From assembly GCA_009823505.1 (NCBI GenBank), contig VZQC01001071.1, positions 631,679-695,678 on the forward strand: DNA of 64,000 bases. The letters run 5' to 3'. Of the stretch, positions 46,086-56,455 are shown piece after piece (the first letter of the stretch is position 1; the number at the start of each line of letters is the position of its first letter). The notes below the pieces were generated by a model. It did no database searches, was not told where the DNA came from, and saw only the letters and a program-made list of their open reading frames with translations. The position numbers and the translations under genes were made by a program. The DNA is from Rhizomys pruinosus (taxonomy: Eukaryota; Chordata; Mammalia; Rodentia; Spalacidae).

Positions 46086-46374
46086 TATATACGTCAATCA
46101 AAGGAAGTATCTAGACTTCCAAATTCCATTTAGTTAAGTCTGAACAGTATCACAGTGGGCAGTGAATGGTGTCAGTAACAGGCTGCCCTAGCTCTATGGT
46201 TGCTAGGAGTGGGAAAGATGGGGACAGTTCCTTCCCACACTGCCGCCTACAGCATCCTGAGGAGTTGTTTTCAGAGACATCCACTCCAGTAAACAAGAGA
46301 TTCAGGGCTTTAAGAAAGAAAGAATTTCAGGATAAGCCAAAGTGAAACAGAGTTGGATTTATTAAGAAATTATT
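46086..46374. other. Spacer, nothing recognised
   Basis: No supported feature. Confidence 0.45.
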
Positions 46375-46629
46375 GGGCTGGAGAGATGGCTCAGTGGTTC
46401 AGAGCACTGACTGCTCTTGCAGAAGACCCAGGTTCAATTCCCAGCACACACATGGCAGCTAAGATCCATCTTTAAGCCCAGCGTGGTAGTGCATGCCTTT
46501 AATCCTACCTATCACTTGGGAGGCAGAGGCAGGCGGATCTCTGTGAGTTCAAGGCCAGCCTGGTCTACAGAGTGAGTTCCAGGTGACAGCTGGGGCTATA
46601 GGGAGACCCTGTCTCTCAAAAAAAAAAAA
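46375..46629 (+). mobile_element. Chimeric SINE: B2 head fused to full B1
   Basis: 46375-46475 is a B2 head with Pol III A and B boxes (GATGGCTCAGTGGTTCAGAG; GGTTCAATTCCCAGC) ending at GCTAAGATCCATCTTTA. B1 follows from its first base (46476) to an A-tail. One duplication TTATTAAGAAA (46359-46369 and 46630-46640) encloses both halves, so they inserted as one unit; no B2 3' half follows. Confidence 0.85.
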
Positions 46630-46954
46630 TTATTAAGAAAGCTTCAGGAAAGAATGAAGCAAGCCTCCACAAGCCTGGGTGTGTTCTTTCTAAGGGAGAG
46701 TCAGGCTCAGGCGTCTTTACACTGAGCATGCGAACATATGTAAATACCTATATTCATGCAGCTTTATAAGTGACATTGTCTAGAGACTGTAATTTACTAC
46801 AGGCTTTAAAGGACAAATTTGTAGGAAGAATTCTAACTTGATATTTAAGCCAGGATCAAGGACTCTGAGGAAATAAAGAGCTGGATCCACTTGCATGAGA
46901 AATGAAAACAATATAGCATTCATCACATCAAAAGAATAAAATGGTGGCTTTTTA

Positions 46955-47123
46955 TTACTTTTTTTCTTTTAATTTAGTGGTCTTTTTTTGAAACAGGGTT
47001 TCCCTGTAGCTCCAGCTGGCCTGGAACTAATTCTGTAGACCAGGCTGGCCTTAAACTCACAGAGATCCGCCTGCCTCTTCCTCCCAAGTGCTGGTATTAA
47101 AGGCGTGCACCACTATGCCTGGC
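46955..47123 (-). mobile_element. B1 SINE with 15-bp target-site duplication
   Basis: TTTTTGAAACAGGGTTTCCC to CACTATGCCTGGC; AATGGTGGCTTTTTA at 46940-46954 and 47124-47138 is perfect. Confidence 0.95.
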
Positions 47124-47277
47124 AATGGTGGCTTTTTAGTGGGCAAGGAATCAATAGCTAAAAGTTCAGTAAAGCCAGTATTCAAATAGTTAGAAAACAT
47201 GAAAAATATTTTCACATTAGAAAAATATGCAAACAGTACAAATAGTATTAGAACTGGTAATTCACATGAGACTTCGA

Positions 47278-47438
47278 AATAGACACATGTGCAACCATGT
47301 CATGCAAAGCCTATAGAGGCCAAAAGGGGGTATTGGATCCCCTGGAAGTGGAGTTACAGTTGTTAGCCACCATGAGGGTGCTGGGAACTGAACCCAGGTT
47401 CTCTGCAAGAGCAGAGGCTGAGCCATCTCTCCAGCCCC
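47278..47438 (-). mobile_element. B3/B2-type SINE, 3'-truncated
   Basis: AGGCCAAAAGGGGGTATTGG, CCTGGAAGTGGAGTTACAG and GAGCCATCTCTCCAGCCCC; the A-rich end is absent. Confidence 0.87.
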
Positions 47439-47567
47439 AGAAACAGCCTTTTGACTGATACCCATTAGCAATGTTCTGCTGGCTAGAAATAGGCATAAAG
47501 GAAACACATTACCTAGATTGAATTTTTTTAAGTTTTATCTTTATTTTTTTAATATATACCTACATAA

Positions 47568-47723
47568 GGGGCTGGAGAGATGGCTCAGTGGTTAAGAGCA
47601 CTGACTGCTCTTGCAGAGGACCCAGGTTGGATTCATGGCGGCTAAGAACCGTCTTAGGCTGGGCATGGTGGCACATGCCTTTAATCACTGCACTCATAAA
47701 ATATAAATAAAAATTTAAAATAT
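47568..47723 (+). mobile_element. Chimeric SINE: B2 head fused to partial B1
   Basis: The B2 head (GGGGCTGGAGAGATGGCTCA to GCTAAGAACCGTCTTA) joins B1 start GCTGGGCATGGTGGCACATG at 47658. B1 breaks off after TTTAATCACTGCACT and an A-rich tail like that of B2 follows. Flanks ATATATACCTACATAA (47552-47567) and ATATATACATACATAA (47724-47739) differ at one base. Confidence 0.75.
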
Positions 47724-47779
47724 ATATATACATACATAAATATATAAATATATCACCTGAATTGGAGGGGTTTTGTTTT

Positions 47780-48235
47780 GTTTACTAAAAGATGTCATGT
47801 TTTCCATAAGGAAGTGTTTGAAGGTTCCTCCTTGGCAAGCCCATACAACCATCAATCTTGCCCTTGTGGTCCACACTGAAGTCTTTCCCTTCCATGGTCA
47901 CCCAAATGAGGTCCAGTAAGCACATGTCCTGTCTTGATCTTCCTGCACTGACCTCCATGATACAGCCTGGGTAGTCAAACAATGGCAGTCTATACTCTGA
48001 AGAGGCTGAAATCCCAGTAGCTGCTCAGTCCACAAGCTGGATATCTCAGTAGTCCCCATCTGGCACTGAAGGTTTGGAGGATTCTTGGAGAGACATGAGT
48101 CTTCAGTCCATATTGGAGGGTTAAAAAGCTGTGTCTCATGTCTTTGAAGAATGGCAAAAGCAGTGGCAGCCATAGAGTAGATGCACTTGCCAGTAAGAAT
48201 TGAAGACAGGCCAAACAACAGTGCTCTCTCTTTTT
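47780..48235 (-). other. Unidentified segment with overlapping - strand open frames
   Basis: Two - strand frames, 47898-48218 and 47785-47982, overlap in different phases, giving about 430 bp nearly free of stops if one frameshift is allowed. No domain recognised. A retroelement 3' region or a degenerate retrocopy is possible. Confidence 0.35.
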
Positions 48236-49361
48236 CTTTTTGTCTTTTTACTAAGATCTCAAGTTTTTTATCTTAAGCACAATTTCTCAGCCCTTACTGA
48301 TTATTTCTGATTTTACTTTCCTTTTGGATGCTTAAGGCCACAAGGCCAGATAAACCAAGATATTTTTTTTTAAAGGTCAGTTGAGGATCTGGTCCTCAGG
48401 AGTCACTCATTCTTTTTTGTTTGTTTGTTTGTTTGGTTGGTTGTTTTTTTTTTGGGGGGGGGGCATGGCTCCTTTCAGCTTTTCATTTACCAATTCCATC
48501 CACTAGAGGACAAAATCAGGTCTTGCTAGACCAGGCTTCCCTTTTTGAAGCATGAGCAGACTTTCCTCTTTATAGACTGGACAGTGGCTGAAGTCCCATT
48601 AGTGGATCTCCAAGATCTCCCCAAACACGAAGACTGGTGACCCACATTTGCAGGACATTTCAAGAGATGGCCCCATGCATAGTCCCCTGAGACTTAGTTG
48701 ACTTCTGAGGGCAAGGAACAAAGTTATCCCTTAGGTCCCTCAGCCAAATTGGTATGGGAGTTAAGTATGGTTGTTAAGCACCCAGAAAGGCTAAGTTACA
48801 CCAATCTGATACATCGCACCTATACTAAAATTGTATCTTCTAAAAACAAACTATGTTATTTCCATATTTTTTGATTCTCATTTTTCCGTTTTAATTTTAT
48901 ATTACTCTAAAATATGTATACATACCCACCATCATATACCAAAAATCCAAAGTCTGAAAATAAATGGTAGGTTAGTTCTAGAACCTGTCTAGGGATTCAC
49001 AATATAAGAGCACAATTAGTTACATTTGTGTTACTCTAATCCAAATGCCTGACAAGAACCAATTAAGGAGGAAAGGTGTATGGCTGAGTTTCAGAGCAAC
49101 TTCTGTTTGTCATAGCTCATGCACCAGAGGCTTGTGACAGAGACTGTGGGGTCCTGAGATACTCCATCTAAGTAACAGGGAGCAGGCATTTGCCCCGATT
49201 GCTGGGTACTGGCCCCTGCTTGCGGATGGGCAATTGACTCCCACCCCCTTGGGGAGGTGTCACATTCCCGAACCCATTTCTAAAGAGCACATATTGGTTT
49301 GGGGAACCAACTGGCGCTTCTCCTGGCTAGCAAAAGCAAAGCTTTTGTAGAAAGTGCACTG
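48236..49361. other. Spacer with poly-T/(TTTG)n and URR1-like remnant
   Basis: 48417-48470 is a (TTTG)n, poly-T, poly-G tract. 49050-49120 (CCAATTAAGGAGGAAAGGTG) faintly resembles the URR1-like repeat. Otherwise unassigned. Confidence 0.4.
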
Positions 49362-49518
49362 TAAGCTGGGCATGGTAGCACACACTTTTAATACCAGCAC
49401 ACAGGAGGCAAAGGCAGGTGGACCTCTGAGTTCAAGGCCAGCCTGGTCTATGTAGAGTTCCAGGACAGCCGGGGCTGCAGGGAGACCTTGTCTCGAAAAG
49501 ACGAAAAAAAAAAAAAAA
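49362..49518 (+). mobile_element. B1 SINE
   Basis: AAGCTGGGCATGGTAGCACA, AAGGCCAGCCTGGTCTATGT, GGGAGACCTTGTCTCGAAAA, 17-A tail. Confidence 0.93.
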
Positions 49519-49759
49519 AGTGACTCCCCCATCCTCGCCTCAAGCCCACCAGAAACTACTATGTAAGACCCTAATCTTCTGCAACTGCCCCACAAGAGAC
49601 TTCTCACATGGCAGATGGCAGAGCTAGACAGGATCCAGAGACAGAAGATAGAGCTTTCAAAGAACTTACCCTAGTAACCACAAGTGGCAGCCAAGCCTCA
49701 CCACTAAACACTACCACCTTCAAAATAGCACAACAAAGTATTCAAATTATAAGCCTGTG

Positions 49760-49832
49760 AAGGACATTTGGGTCTACACAATGAGTTCCAGGCCAAATGG
49801 AGATATAGGGAAACCTTTTCCCAAAACAAACA
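49760..49832 (+). mobile_element. B1 3'-half fragment
   Basis: GGTCTACACAATGAGTTCCA GGCC and AGGGAAACCTTTTCCCAAAA only. Confidence 0.65.
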
Positions 49833-50527
49833 AAAATCCAAATCAGGACATTCTGCCTGTGGCCTCCAAAGGCTCATGGCCATCTGATAATGCAAAATGT
49901 ACTTAAAACTTCAAGTCTCCACAGACTTAACAGTCCCCAAACTGTTCGTCTTTTCTGAGAATCCAGCCAAGCTTAGGTGTGACTCTGTAAAAAAACAAGT
50001 TACACACATCCAGCAGGCACAGTAAACACTGCCATCTCAAAGTAAGGAACAGCAAGACATGAAGACTAGACCAGAGCAAGACTCAGCTGTCTGGCCTCCA
50101 GGGAGCATGGTGGCAATGGACTGGGTAGCCCTGCTCCTTCGGTGTGCTGTTCATACCCAGCACCAACCTCTCTGTGCACCACCGCCTGCCAGGCGTTCTG
50201 TGTTCCTGCCACCTCTGACACCGGGTCTTCAGTGCAAAGCAAGCATCACCCTCGTTTCACTCATAATCCACTCAAGAGCTTTCTACAAGGAATCTGACCT
50301 TCAGGGACATTGCTTGGCCTCATCAACTGTTGTCTAGAATCTTAGCACAAACCTCCACTATACCATCCTACCTGTGAAACCAACACGAGGCTGTTATCCT
50401 ACCAGCTTGAGATGCAACTGCCTCCCACGGACAAAGAGTGTAAGCAACTTCTGAGTGACAGTACGAGGAACGAGGGAAAATTTTCTCTAGGTAGCCCTTT
50501 TCCACAGGACCTTCCTTCAGCTCTCCT
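49833..50527. other. Spacer, nothing recognised
   Basis: Includes a chance 92-codon frame (50059-50337). Confidence 0.45.
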
Positions 50528-50663
50528 TTATTTTATTTTTTTGGTATTTTCAAGACAGGGTCTCCCTTTAAGTCCCAGCTAGCCTGGAGCTCACTCTGTA
50601 GACCAGGCTGGCTTTGAACTCACAAAGATCCACCTGCCTCTTGCCTCCAAAGTGCTAGGATTA
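50528..50663 (-). mobile_element. B1 SINE, 5'-truncated
   Basis: TTTTCAAGACAGGGTCTCCC to AAAGTGCTAGGATTA; the first ~25 bp of B1 are missing, typical of 5' truncation. Confidence 0.88.
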
Positions 50664-51004
50664 TTCCTTTCAAATGACCTTCAATAGAGTCTACCCTCAA
50701 GGAACCTTTCCGACCTTCAAAGAGCAAAGTCCAAGTGTTCCTTTTAATACAGCTCATCAATTTGCCAATTATAGCTCTTATTTGTACTTGCTTTGTCCAC
50801 AGCTTTAAATGTGCTTGCTTAAAACTGAGATGTTTCTCAAATCTTTAATGTTTGATCTCAATTCTCACTGAAAGCCTGACTACGGTAGTGAGCAAGAGTC
50901 ATGCTACAGGCTAATGTGAAGCTGTCTTAAATCTCCTCTACAAAATAAGTCTGTACTTTGAGTCTCACCCAAATTTTCAGAACTGTCTGCAAGATTCTTG
51001 TTAT
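50664..51004. other. Spacer, nothing recognised
   Basis: No supported feature. Confidence 0.45.
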
Positions 51005-51358
51005 GTTTTAGTTGCCTTCAATTGCTGTGACAAAATACTCTAACCAATACCAACTTGGACATACATCTCCCAGTTACAGTTCATCATTGAGGAAGCCCCA
51101 GGCAAGAACTCAGCCCCGAACCTAAGGCAGGAGCTGAAACAGGCCATGGAGAAATGCTGCTTACTGGCTTACTTCCCTGGCCCATGCTCAGCCTGCTTTC
51201 TTATACAATATAGAACCTGCCCAGGGGTGGCACTACCCACAGTGGGCTAGGCCATCCATCACTCAATCCCACAGATAAGGCCACAGGCTGGTCCAATGAA
51301 ATAAATTCATCAACTGAGGCTCCCTAAATCCAGGTGTGTAAAGTTGACACTAAAGCTA
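51005..51358 (+). mobile_element. URR1-like rodent interspersed repeat, most complete copy
   Basis: TTGCCTTCAATTGCTGTGAC start, GCTGCTTACTGGCTTACTTC, GGTGGCACTACCCACAGTGG, GGTGTGTAAAGTTGACACTA end. Confidence 0.6.
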
Positions 51359-51579
51359 TCCTGCACACTGTAAGACAGAGAAAGCTCGAATATGAGGTGC
51401 ACAGAGTCCCAAAGGGACTTTTTCAGTAAAATAAGGTTATCTGGAAAAGAGAACACACACATCAATCACATACTTGAGTTAGCTGAACTAGAATGTATAT
51501 AAACCCAACTCAGAAGTAGAAGTCATTGGTTTGGTTGAGAGTTGGCAATCTGAAGTCAGTCTAGTTTGTGGCCCACTTT

Positions 51580-51581
<2 letters not shown>

Positions 51582-51624
<43 letters not shown>
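51582..51624. repeat. (AC)n microsatellite
   Basis: About 21 AC units. Confidence 0.97.
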
Positions 51625-51629
<5 letters not shown>

Positions 51630-52560
51630 AATGATCTTTACTTTGTTCCATGGCCATGAACTATGAAAGCAAAGATGTGCTACTGACTTAAAAGGGGTCT
51701 AATGCAAGCAAGAAGTTATCACAGAAAAAAATGTGTACTACAGACAAGAATTAGACATCACTTAAAAAAGAAAAAGACATCACTTTAAAAACAAGTCATC
51801 TCCAAGGCTACTCTAGCACTGATGATTTATTACATGTCTAAATGGTTAAATGGTAACTGGTTCCCAGCAGTTATACTTCTTGCATTCATGGCACAGGAAA
51901 AAGCAGGAACTAAATAAAGTTTGATGGTCAGGACACCAGGCCGCTTTCATAATTTGGCCATAATGTTACAACTTAAAATTTTCACAGCTGTTTTGAAACT
52001 ATACACAAAATAAAGGGGGGTATAGCACATATATTTACAAATACACATACACACAGAGAAAGAGAAAAACCAACAATTAAAAAGATATTAACTACTTCTG
52101 ATTTAATAAAAAAGATATTAATTACTTCTGATGTTTTTAGATTCCTAAAGTCACATCAGTGAAAATTAATTAGAACTTTAATAAACTATATAAATAAATT
52201 TTATTTTCAGAAGTAAAACAGCTAGTAACACTTTATTTTAAAAAATTATATCAAGGTTAATATCTAATTGACCACATATAGTATTTTTCCTTTTCTTAAT
52301 AAAATACTTATACTGAATCCACTAAACACTTGCAGGTAGTTACGTTCTATGAACAAACCAATAGAATTTCCCCTTGTGTGACATTAGAATACTGAGTTAT
52401 CAGTTAACTCAATGTATCCCTCAGAAGAAACACAGTTAAAACCACTAGTTCTCTAATCTTTAGTTCTGCCTTTTTCACAATGAAATAAGAGAAAATGATA
52501 TTCAATCAAAAAGGAGCTTACCATTTTATAAGGAAGTTTAAGGTTTAAGAAAATAATTAG
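51625..52560. other. Spacer with a short tandem duplication
   Basis: AAAGATATTAACTACTTCTG (from about 52081) recurs about 32 bp later as AAAGATATTAATTACTTCTG. The rest is AT-rich and unassigned. Confidence 0.6.
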
Positions 52561-52680
52561 TCCTGAGCATCATGGCTCATACCTCAAAAGGCAGACATAC
52601 AGACCTCTGTAAGACTGAGGCCAGACTGGTCTACATATGTAGTTCCAGCTGCAGCTATAGGGAACCATGCCTGGGGGTCG
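52561..52680 (+). mobile_element. Old B1 SINE
   Basis: TGAGCATCATGGCTCATACC, GAGGCCAGACTGGTCTACAT. Confidence 0.7.
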
Positions 52681-52811
52681 CAGGAGGGGGGATTACAAAC
52701 TTTGCTATCATAACTCAGGAAACACCAAATGAACCTTTTAGATAATAGGTATATTTCCCAAAGTGAGACGCTAAGCAATACTAAATACACTCAAAATCTT
52801 GAAAATAGCTT

Positions 52812-52947
52812 GTTTTTTAAACAGGGTCTCCCTATAGTTCTGGCTGTCCTGGAACTATGTAAACCAGGCTAGCCAAGAACTCAGAGATCCACCTGCCTCA
52901 GTCTCCCAAATGCTGGGATTAAAGGTAGGCACCATCACGCCCGACTG
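52812..52947 (-). mobile_element. B1 SINE
   Basis: TTTTTTAAACAGGGTCTCCC to GGCACCATCACGCCCGAC. Confidence 0.9.
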
Positions 52948-53774
52948 AAAATAACTTTTTTGAGTACACCTGCATGTGGTGGCCAGAAATTGATACCAAT
53001 GCTTTCCTCAAGTGCTTTCTCAGCTGATTTTCTGGCTCGATCACGCACTGAACCCAGAGCTCAGTGATCAGCTAGGCTGTAGGCCAGCAAGCCGCAGGTA
53101 TACAACTGTCTCCGATGCACTCAGCACTGGGATTACAGAAACACACCTCCACAGGTCCTGGAAATTCTACTAGTGTTCTGGGGATAAAGACTCAGGCCCT
53201 CATGCTTGTGCAGCACTGAACTGGCTGAGCCACTGTCATCACCCCCAAGCACTTTTCCCACTTCACTTCCATTGCTTCTTCCCTTATAGACTCTGGGTAA
53301 ATGACTTTTGAAGCACAACAGTATGGTCTAGATTGTTTCAATGTGTCCCTGATGGGGTTCACATGATAGAAAAATTGTTTCCAAGTATGATGATGTGAAA
53401 AGATGGTAGGACTTTAAGAGGTAGCCAGGTGGAGCCCTTCCCCATTTTCTGGCTTCCTGCCTTGCCTGTTCTCTCCATCGCATGTGTCCACAACCATGAC
53501 GTGATGCAGCCAGGGCCTCCCCAGGCTGTGCTGTGCTATTTATTTACTCATCTTTCAAAACTATAACCTAAATAAAACCTTTAAAATTCCTAAGCTAATC
53601 AGCTATAAAAGATTAATACAACTCCTATATTTTAAAATTAATTTAAAGAAAATGAAAGCAACTTTCATCCTTAAATAAAACTCGTAACAATTTTGAAACT
53701 CATAATGAATTTCAAATCAGGCTCATTATATAAATGAGTCAAATAGCAAATTCTTATTAGACCATTATTGAATT
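52948..53774. other. Spacer, possible old repeat
   Basis: 53330-53585 (AATGTGTCCCTGATGGGGTT; ACCTAAATAAAACCT) has the look of an ancient interspersed repeat but cannot be assigned. Confidence 0.4.
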
Positions 53775-53944
53775 ATGTTTATTTTGTATGTGCACAGGTA
53801 CACAGCACATGGTATGTGTATGAAGGTCAGAAGACGACTTGTAGGAGTTGGTTCTCTTCTTCCATGTGGAATCTGAAGATGGAACTTGGGCCATTGGGCT
53901 CACCAGCAATCACCCTACCAACCGGTAGGCCATCTCGCTGACCC
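53775..53944 (-). mobile_element. tRNA-derived SINE abutting TMA16
   Basis: On the - strand it begins GGGTCAGCGAGATGGCCTAC 30 nt past the TMA16 stop and runs to a tail with AATAAA (53778-53783). CTTCCATGTGGAATCTGAAG and CATCTCGCTGACCC identify a diverged B4/B2-class element. Confidence 0.7.
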
Positions 53945-53967
53945 ATCTAGATAAGGGTCTCAAGTGA

Positions 53968-53973
53968 TTTATT
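53968..53973 (-). promoter_or_regulatory. TMA16: TMA16 candidate poly(A) signal next to the stop codon
   Basis: AATAAA on the - strand starts after a single nucleotide following TGA (53975-53977). If used, cleavage would fall in or near the SINE, leaving a 3' UTR of only about 20-40 nt. Confidence 0.55.
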
Positions 53974-53974
53974 T

Positions 53975-54197
53975 TCAAGGCACTGAAGTCATCTCTTCGT
54001 CTGTGTCATTTGAGTCACTCATTAGTTCTGATTTGTCATCTTTTGAGTCACTTGCCTCCCCCGTTAGTTCCAAGTCCCATAAATCTTTCTCTATACTTAA
54101 GCTAGTTTGCTTTTTGCGAATCTTAGGAACCGCGTCACTAGCACAAACTTTTCTCATTTTAATGTTTGGTAATTTCTTCAGATCAAAATCCCATTCC
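53975..54197 (-). CDS. TMA16: TMA16 terminal coding exon
   Basis: TMA16 is a small basic protein of the nucleolar/nuclear pre-60S ribosomal particle (translation machinery associated 16). Seen: acceptor CTTTTTTTAG before the exon; one base completes a split arginine codon, then [16 protein letters not shown], the most conserved stretch of the family, follows. The C-terminus is acidic and Ser/Asp-rich ([19 protein letters not shown]) and ends MTSVP. It has 73 full codons plus stop. The low-complexity tail differs from the shorter human tail I remember. A SINE begins 30 nt past the stop. Confidence 0.96.
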
Positions 54198-54989
54198 CTA
54201 AAAAAAGAAGAGAGTACAAGGTTAAGTGTTGTTGTAGAGACAAAGCAAAGACAGTCACTTTTCAGAACTCTGAACGGAGCAGAGAAAAGGCTAAATTTAC
54301 AAGACTCCAAATGCTCTAGAAAGAACCAGAAACCAATTTCCACATCCTAAGAGCTAAGACTGAGTTTCCATTGCATCTTCTCACTAATCAACAGTAGCTT
54401 TACCTGCAGAACATCCTACATAGTCTAAACTTAAAAAAAAAAAAAATCAAGATTCTATGGAGTTCACCTCTCTCTACCTTAAGACCTTAATTAAGTCCTT
54501 CAAACTGGAACTATGTCATCCCAACAAACCTCCAAAATAAATCACAAAAGGACACTCTTCTCACATATAATGCAGTACAGCTAAATCTCAGACTACTGTT
54601 ATTCTCGAAAGAACAATTTTCAAACATAGTTTTTTCCTGTCATCTTTTTGCGACAACTCTTAACTTTAACTACCTCATAGGAGAGGTCTTAAGACTGTCC
54701 TGAGAATGGACTACCACCCAGCAATACCAACAAGCAAAGCTCATCTCCTCTCTCACTTCTGGCTTTCTTAGAAATGGCACAACATATACATTCAGAAGAA
54801 ACACGTTTTGGTTTTCATTATGCCTAATTTTAATTTATTCAGTTTCAATTCAGAAAAAAAAAAAGTCAAATCCATTAAGATGGTTTAGTTAAGACCAAAG
54901 TTATTAATAAGCAGGCTCCACTGGATGAACTAACATCAAAGGACATCTGGGTATAAAAACTTGATTCAATAGGCCTTAATATGTAAGTG

Positions 54990-55110
54990 ACAGAATGCAT
55001 AAAATCTCATGCATGGGCTATGGGGGCTACAGATAGCAGAGGGGGTCTAAATATGATTAAGATGTTTGAAATCCACAAAAATTCAATAAAAAATATACGA
55101 CGACAATAAA
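54990..55110 (+). mobile_element. L1 3'-end fragment
   Basis: GAATGCATAAAATCTCATGC, GGGGGTCTAAATATGATTAA and AATTCAATAAAAAATA resemble the L1 ends at 8230 and 37880. Confidence 0.5.
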
Positions 55111-55214
55111 TATACAGAATTTGTGTTTGGAAAATAAAAATCTAAATTCCTACAGCTCAGTGGTCTCCATGGTTACAGGAGACAGAATTGGACCAAAGAT
55201 TCTCAATAAAAAAA

Positions 55215-55425
55215 CTCTTTCGCTGGAGAGATGGCTCAGCGGTTAAGAGCACTGACTACTCTTGCAGAGGACCAGGGTTCAATTCCCAGCTGTCACTGAC
55301 TCTAGTTCCAGAGGAATCCGACACCCTCTTCTGACCTCTGCAGCACTGCACAACATGGGTGCACCAACCTACATGCAGACAGTACATTCATACACATAAA
55401 AATAAAAAAACTTTCATTAAAAAAA
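55215..55425 (+). mobile_element. B2-type SINE
   Basis: GCTGGAGAGATGGCTCAGCG, GGTTCAATTCCCAGCTGTCA (with a small deletion), ACAACATGGGTGCACCAACC; A-rich tail. Confidence 0.92.
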
Positions 55426-55488
55426 AACTTTCTCGAGCATCATTTTCCATTCATCTGTTCTTGTTATTTTATTTTATTCAGTCTTTTT

Positions 55489-55753
55489 TTTAATAGTTTT
55501 AATTTTTTCTTATTTTTTTAAATTCATTTTTTATGTGTATGAATGTACTGTCTGCATGTAGGTTTGTGCACCCGTGTTTTGCAATGCCGTGGAGGTCAGA
55601 AGAGGGTCTCGGATTCCCCTGGAACTGGAGTTCTCCTGGAATTGGAGTTACAGACAATTCTCGGCCACCATGTGGGTGCTGGGGATTGAACCCGGGTCCT
55701 CTGCAAGAGCAGTCGGCACTCTTAACCATTAGGCCATCTCTCCAGCCCCTTTT
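55489..55753 (-). mobile_element. B2-type SINE, internally duplicated subfamily
   Basis: Reverse B2 with the doubled unit (GGAACTGGAGTTCTCC / TGGAATTGGAGTT). TTCAGTCTTTTT at 55477-55488 and 55754-55765 is a perfect duplication; the target was the tail of the B1 that follows. Confidence 0.93.
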
Positions 55754-56127
55754 TTCAGTCTTTTTGAACTAGAGTTTCCCTATAGCCCCAGCTGGCCTGG
55801 AGAAATCACTATGTAGACCAGATTGGCCTTGAACTCACAAAGATCTGCCTGATTCTGCCTCCCAAGTGCTGTGATTAAAAACATGTGCTGGGGCTGGAGA
55901 GATGGCCTAGCGGTTAAGAGTGCTGACTGCTCTTGCAGAGGACCCGGGTTCGATCCCCAGCACCTACATGGTCGTTAAGAACTGTCTTTAACTCCAGTTC
56001 CAGGGGAATCTGATGCCCTCCTTGGACCTCCTTGGCATTGCACGACACGGGTGCACCAACCTACATGCAGACAGTACACTCATACACACACACACAAAAA
56101 CAAAACATGTGCCACCATGCCTGGCCT
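55754..56127 (-). mobile_element. B1 SINE split by a B2
   Basis: 55754-55888 covers the A-tail side through AAGTGCTGTGATTAAAAACA; 56102-56127 holds the remaining ACATGTGCCACCATGCCTGG end. Confidence 0.9.
55889..56101 (+). mobile_element. B2-type SINE nested in a B1
   Basis: GGGGCTGGAGAGATGGCCTA, GGGTTCGATCCCCAGCACCT, TTGCACGACACGGGTGCACC. AAAACATGTGC at 55878-55888 and 56102-56112 is a perfect duplication. It has a single ACTCCAGTTCC unit. Confidence 0.94.
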
Positions 56128-56412
56128 GTTATATTATTTAAACAAACAAACAAACAAACAAAGAACTGGGGAGAAAAGTGCCTTATTTAACATACTATGT
56201 TGGATATTTTTTTAACTACCCTGAAAAACAAAAGGGCTATGCAGTCAAGGAATATCAGATATTGCAAATAAAAACAACTATGGAAAATCCTTATTTCATC
56301 TGAGAAGAGAGAAATGTTAACAGAAATCTCTAGTGTTTTTAGAAATGACATCAGTTTCTGCCACATGGATTTTATGTTCAGTTTCTAAGAAAGTGTTAAC
56401 AGAGATACCCAC

Positions 56413-56455
56413 CGAAAAGTTTGTAGATTACGTATATCTATGATGTCTGGAATCT
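56413..56455 (-). CDS. TMA16: TMA16 43-nt coding exon
   Basis: A micro-sized internal exon. Acceptor CTTTTTCAG at its right edge, then AG (completing E), IPDIIDIRNLQTF, and CG before donor GTGGGT. Both ends are phase-consistent with the exons at 60765 and 53975, and the residues fit the family's segment between the EGYG and REWDFD blocks. Confidence 0.94.

Larger units (their letters stand above)
54198..56412 (-). other. TMA16: TMA16 last intron
   Basis: Donor GTGGGT at 56412 and acceptor TTTTTTTAG at 54198. It contains an L1 end and a dense nest of SINEs (55215-56127); 54198-54989 is unique. Confidence 0.9.

Noticed and set aside
50059..50337. 92-codon frame
   Set aside because: Spacer sequence with no splice borders or recognised motif.
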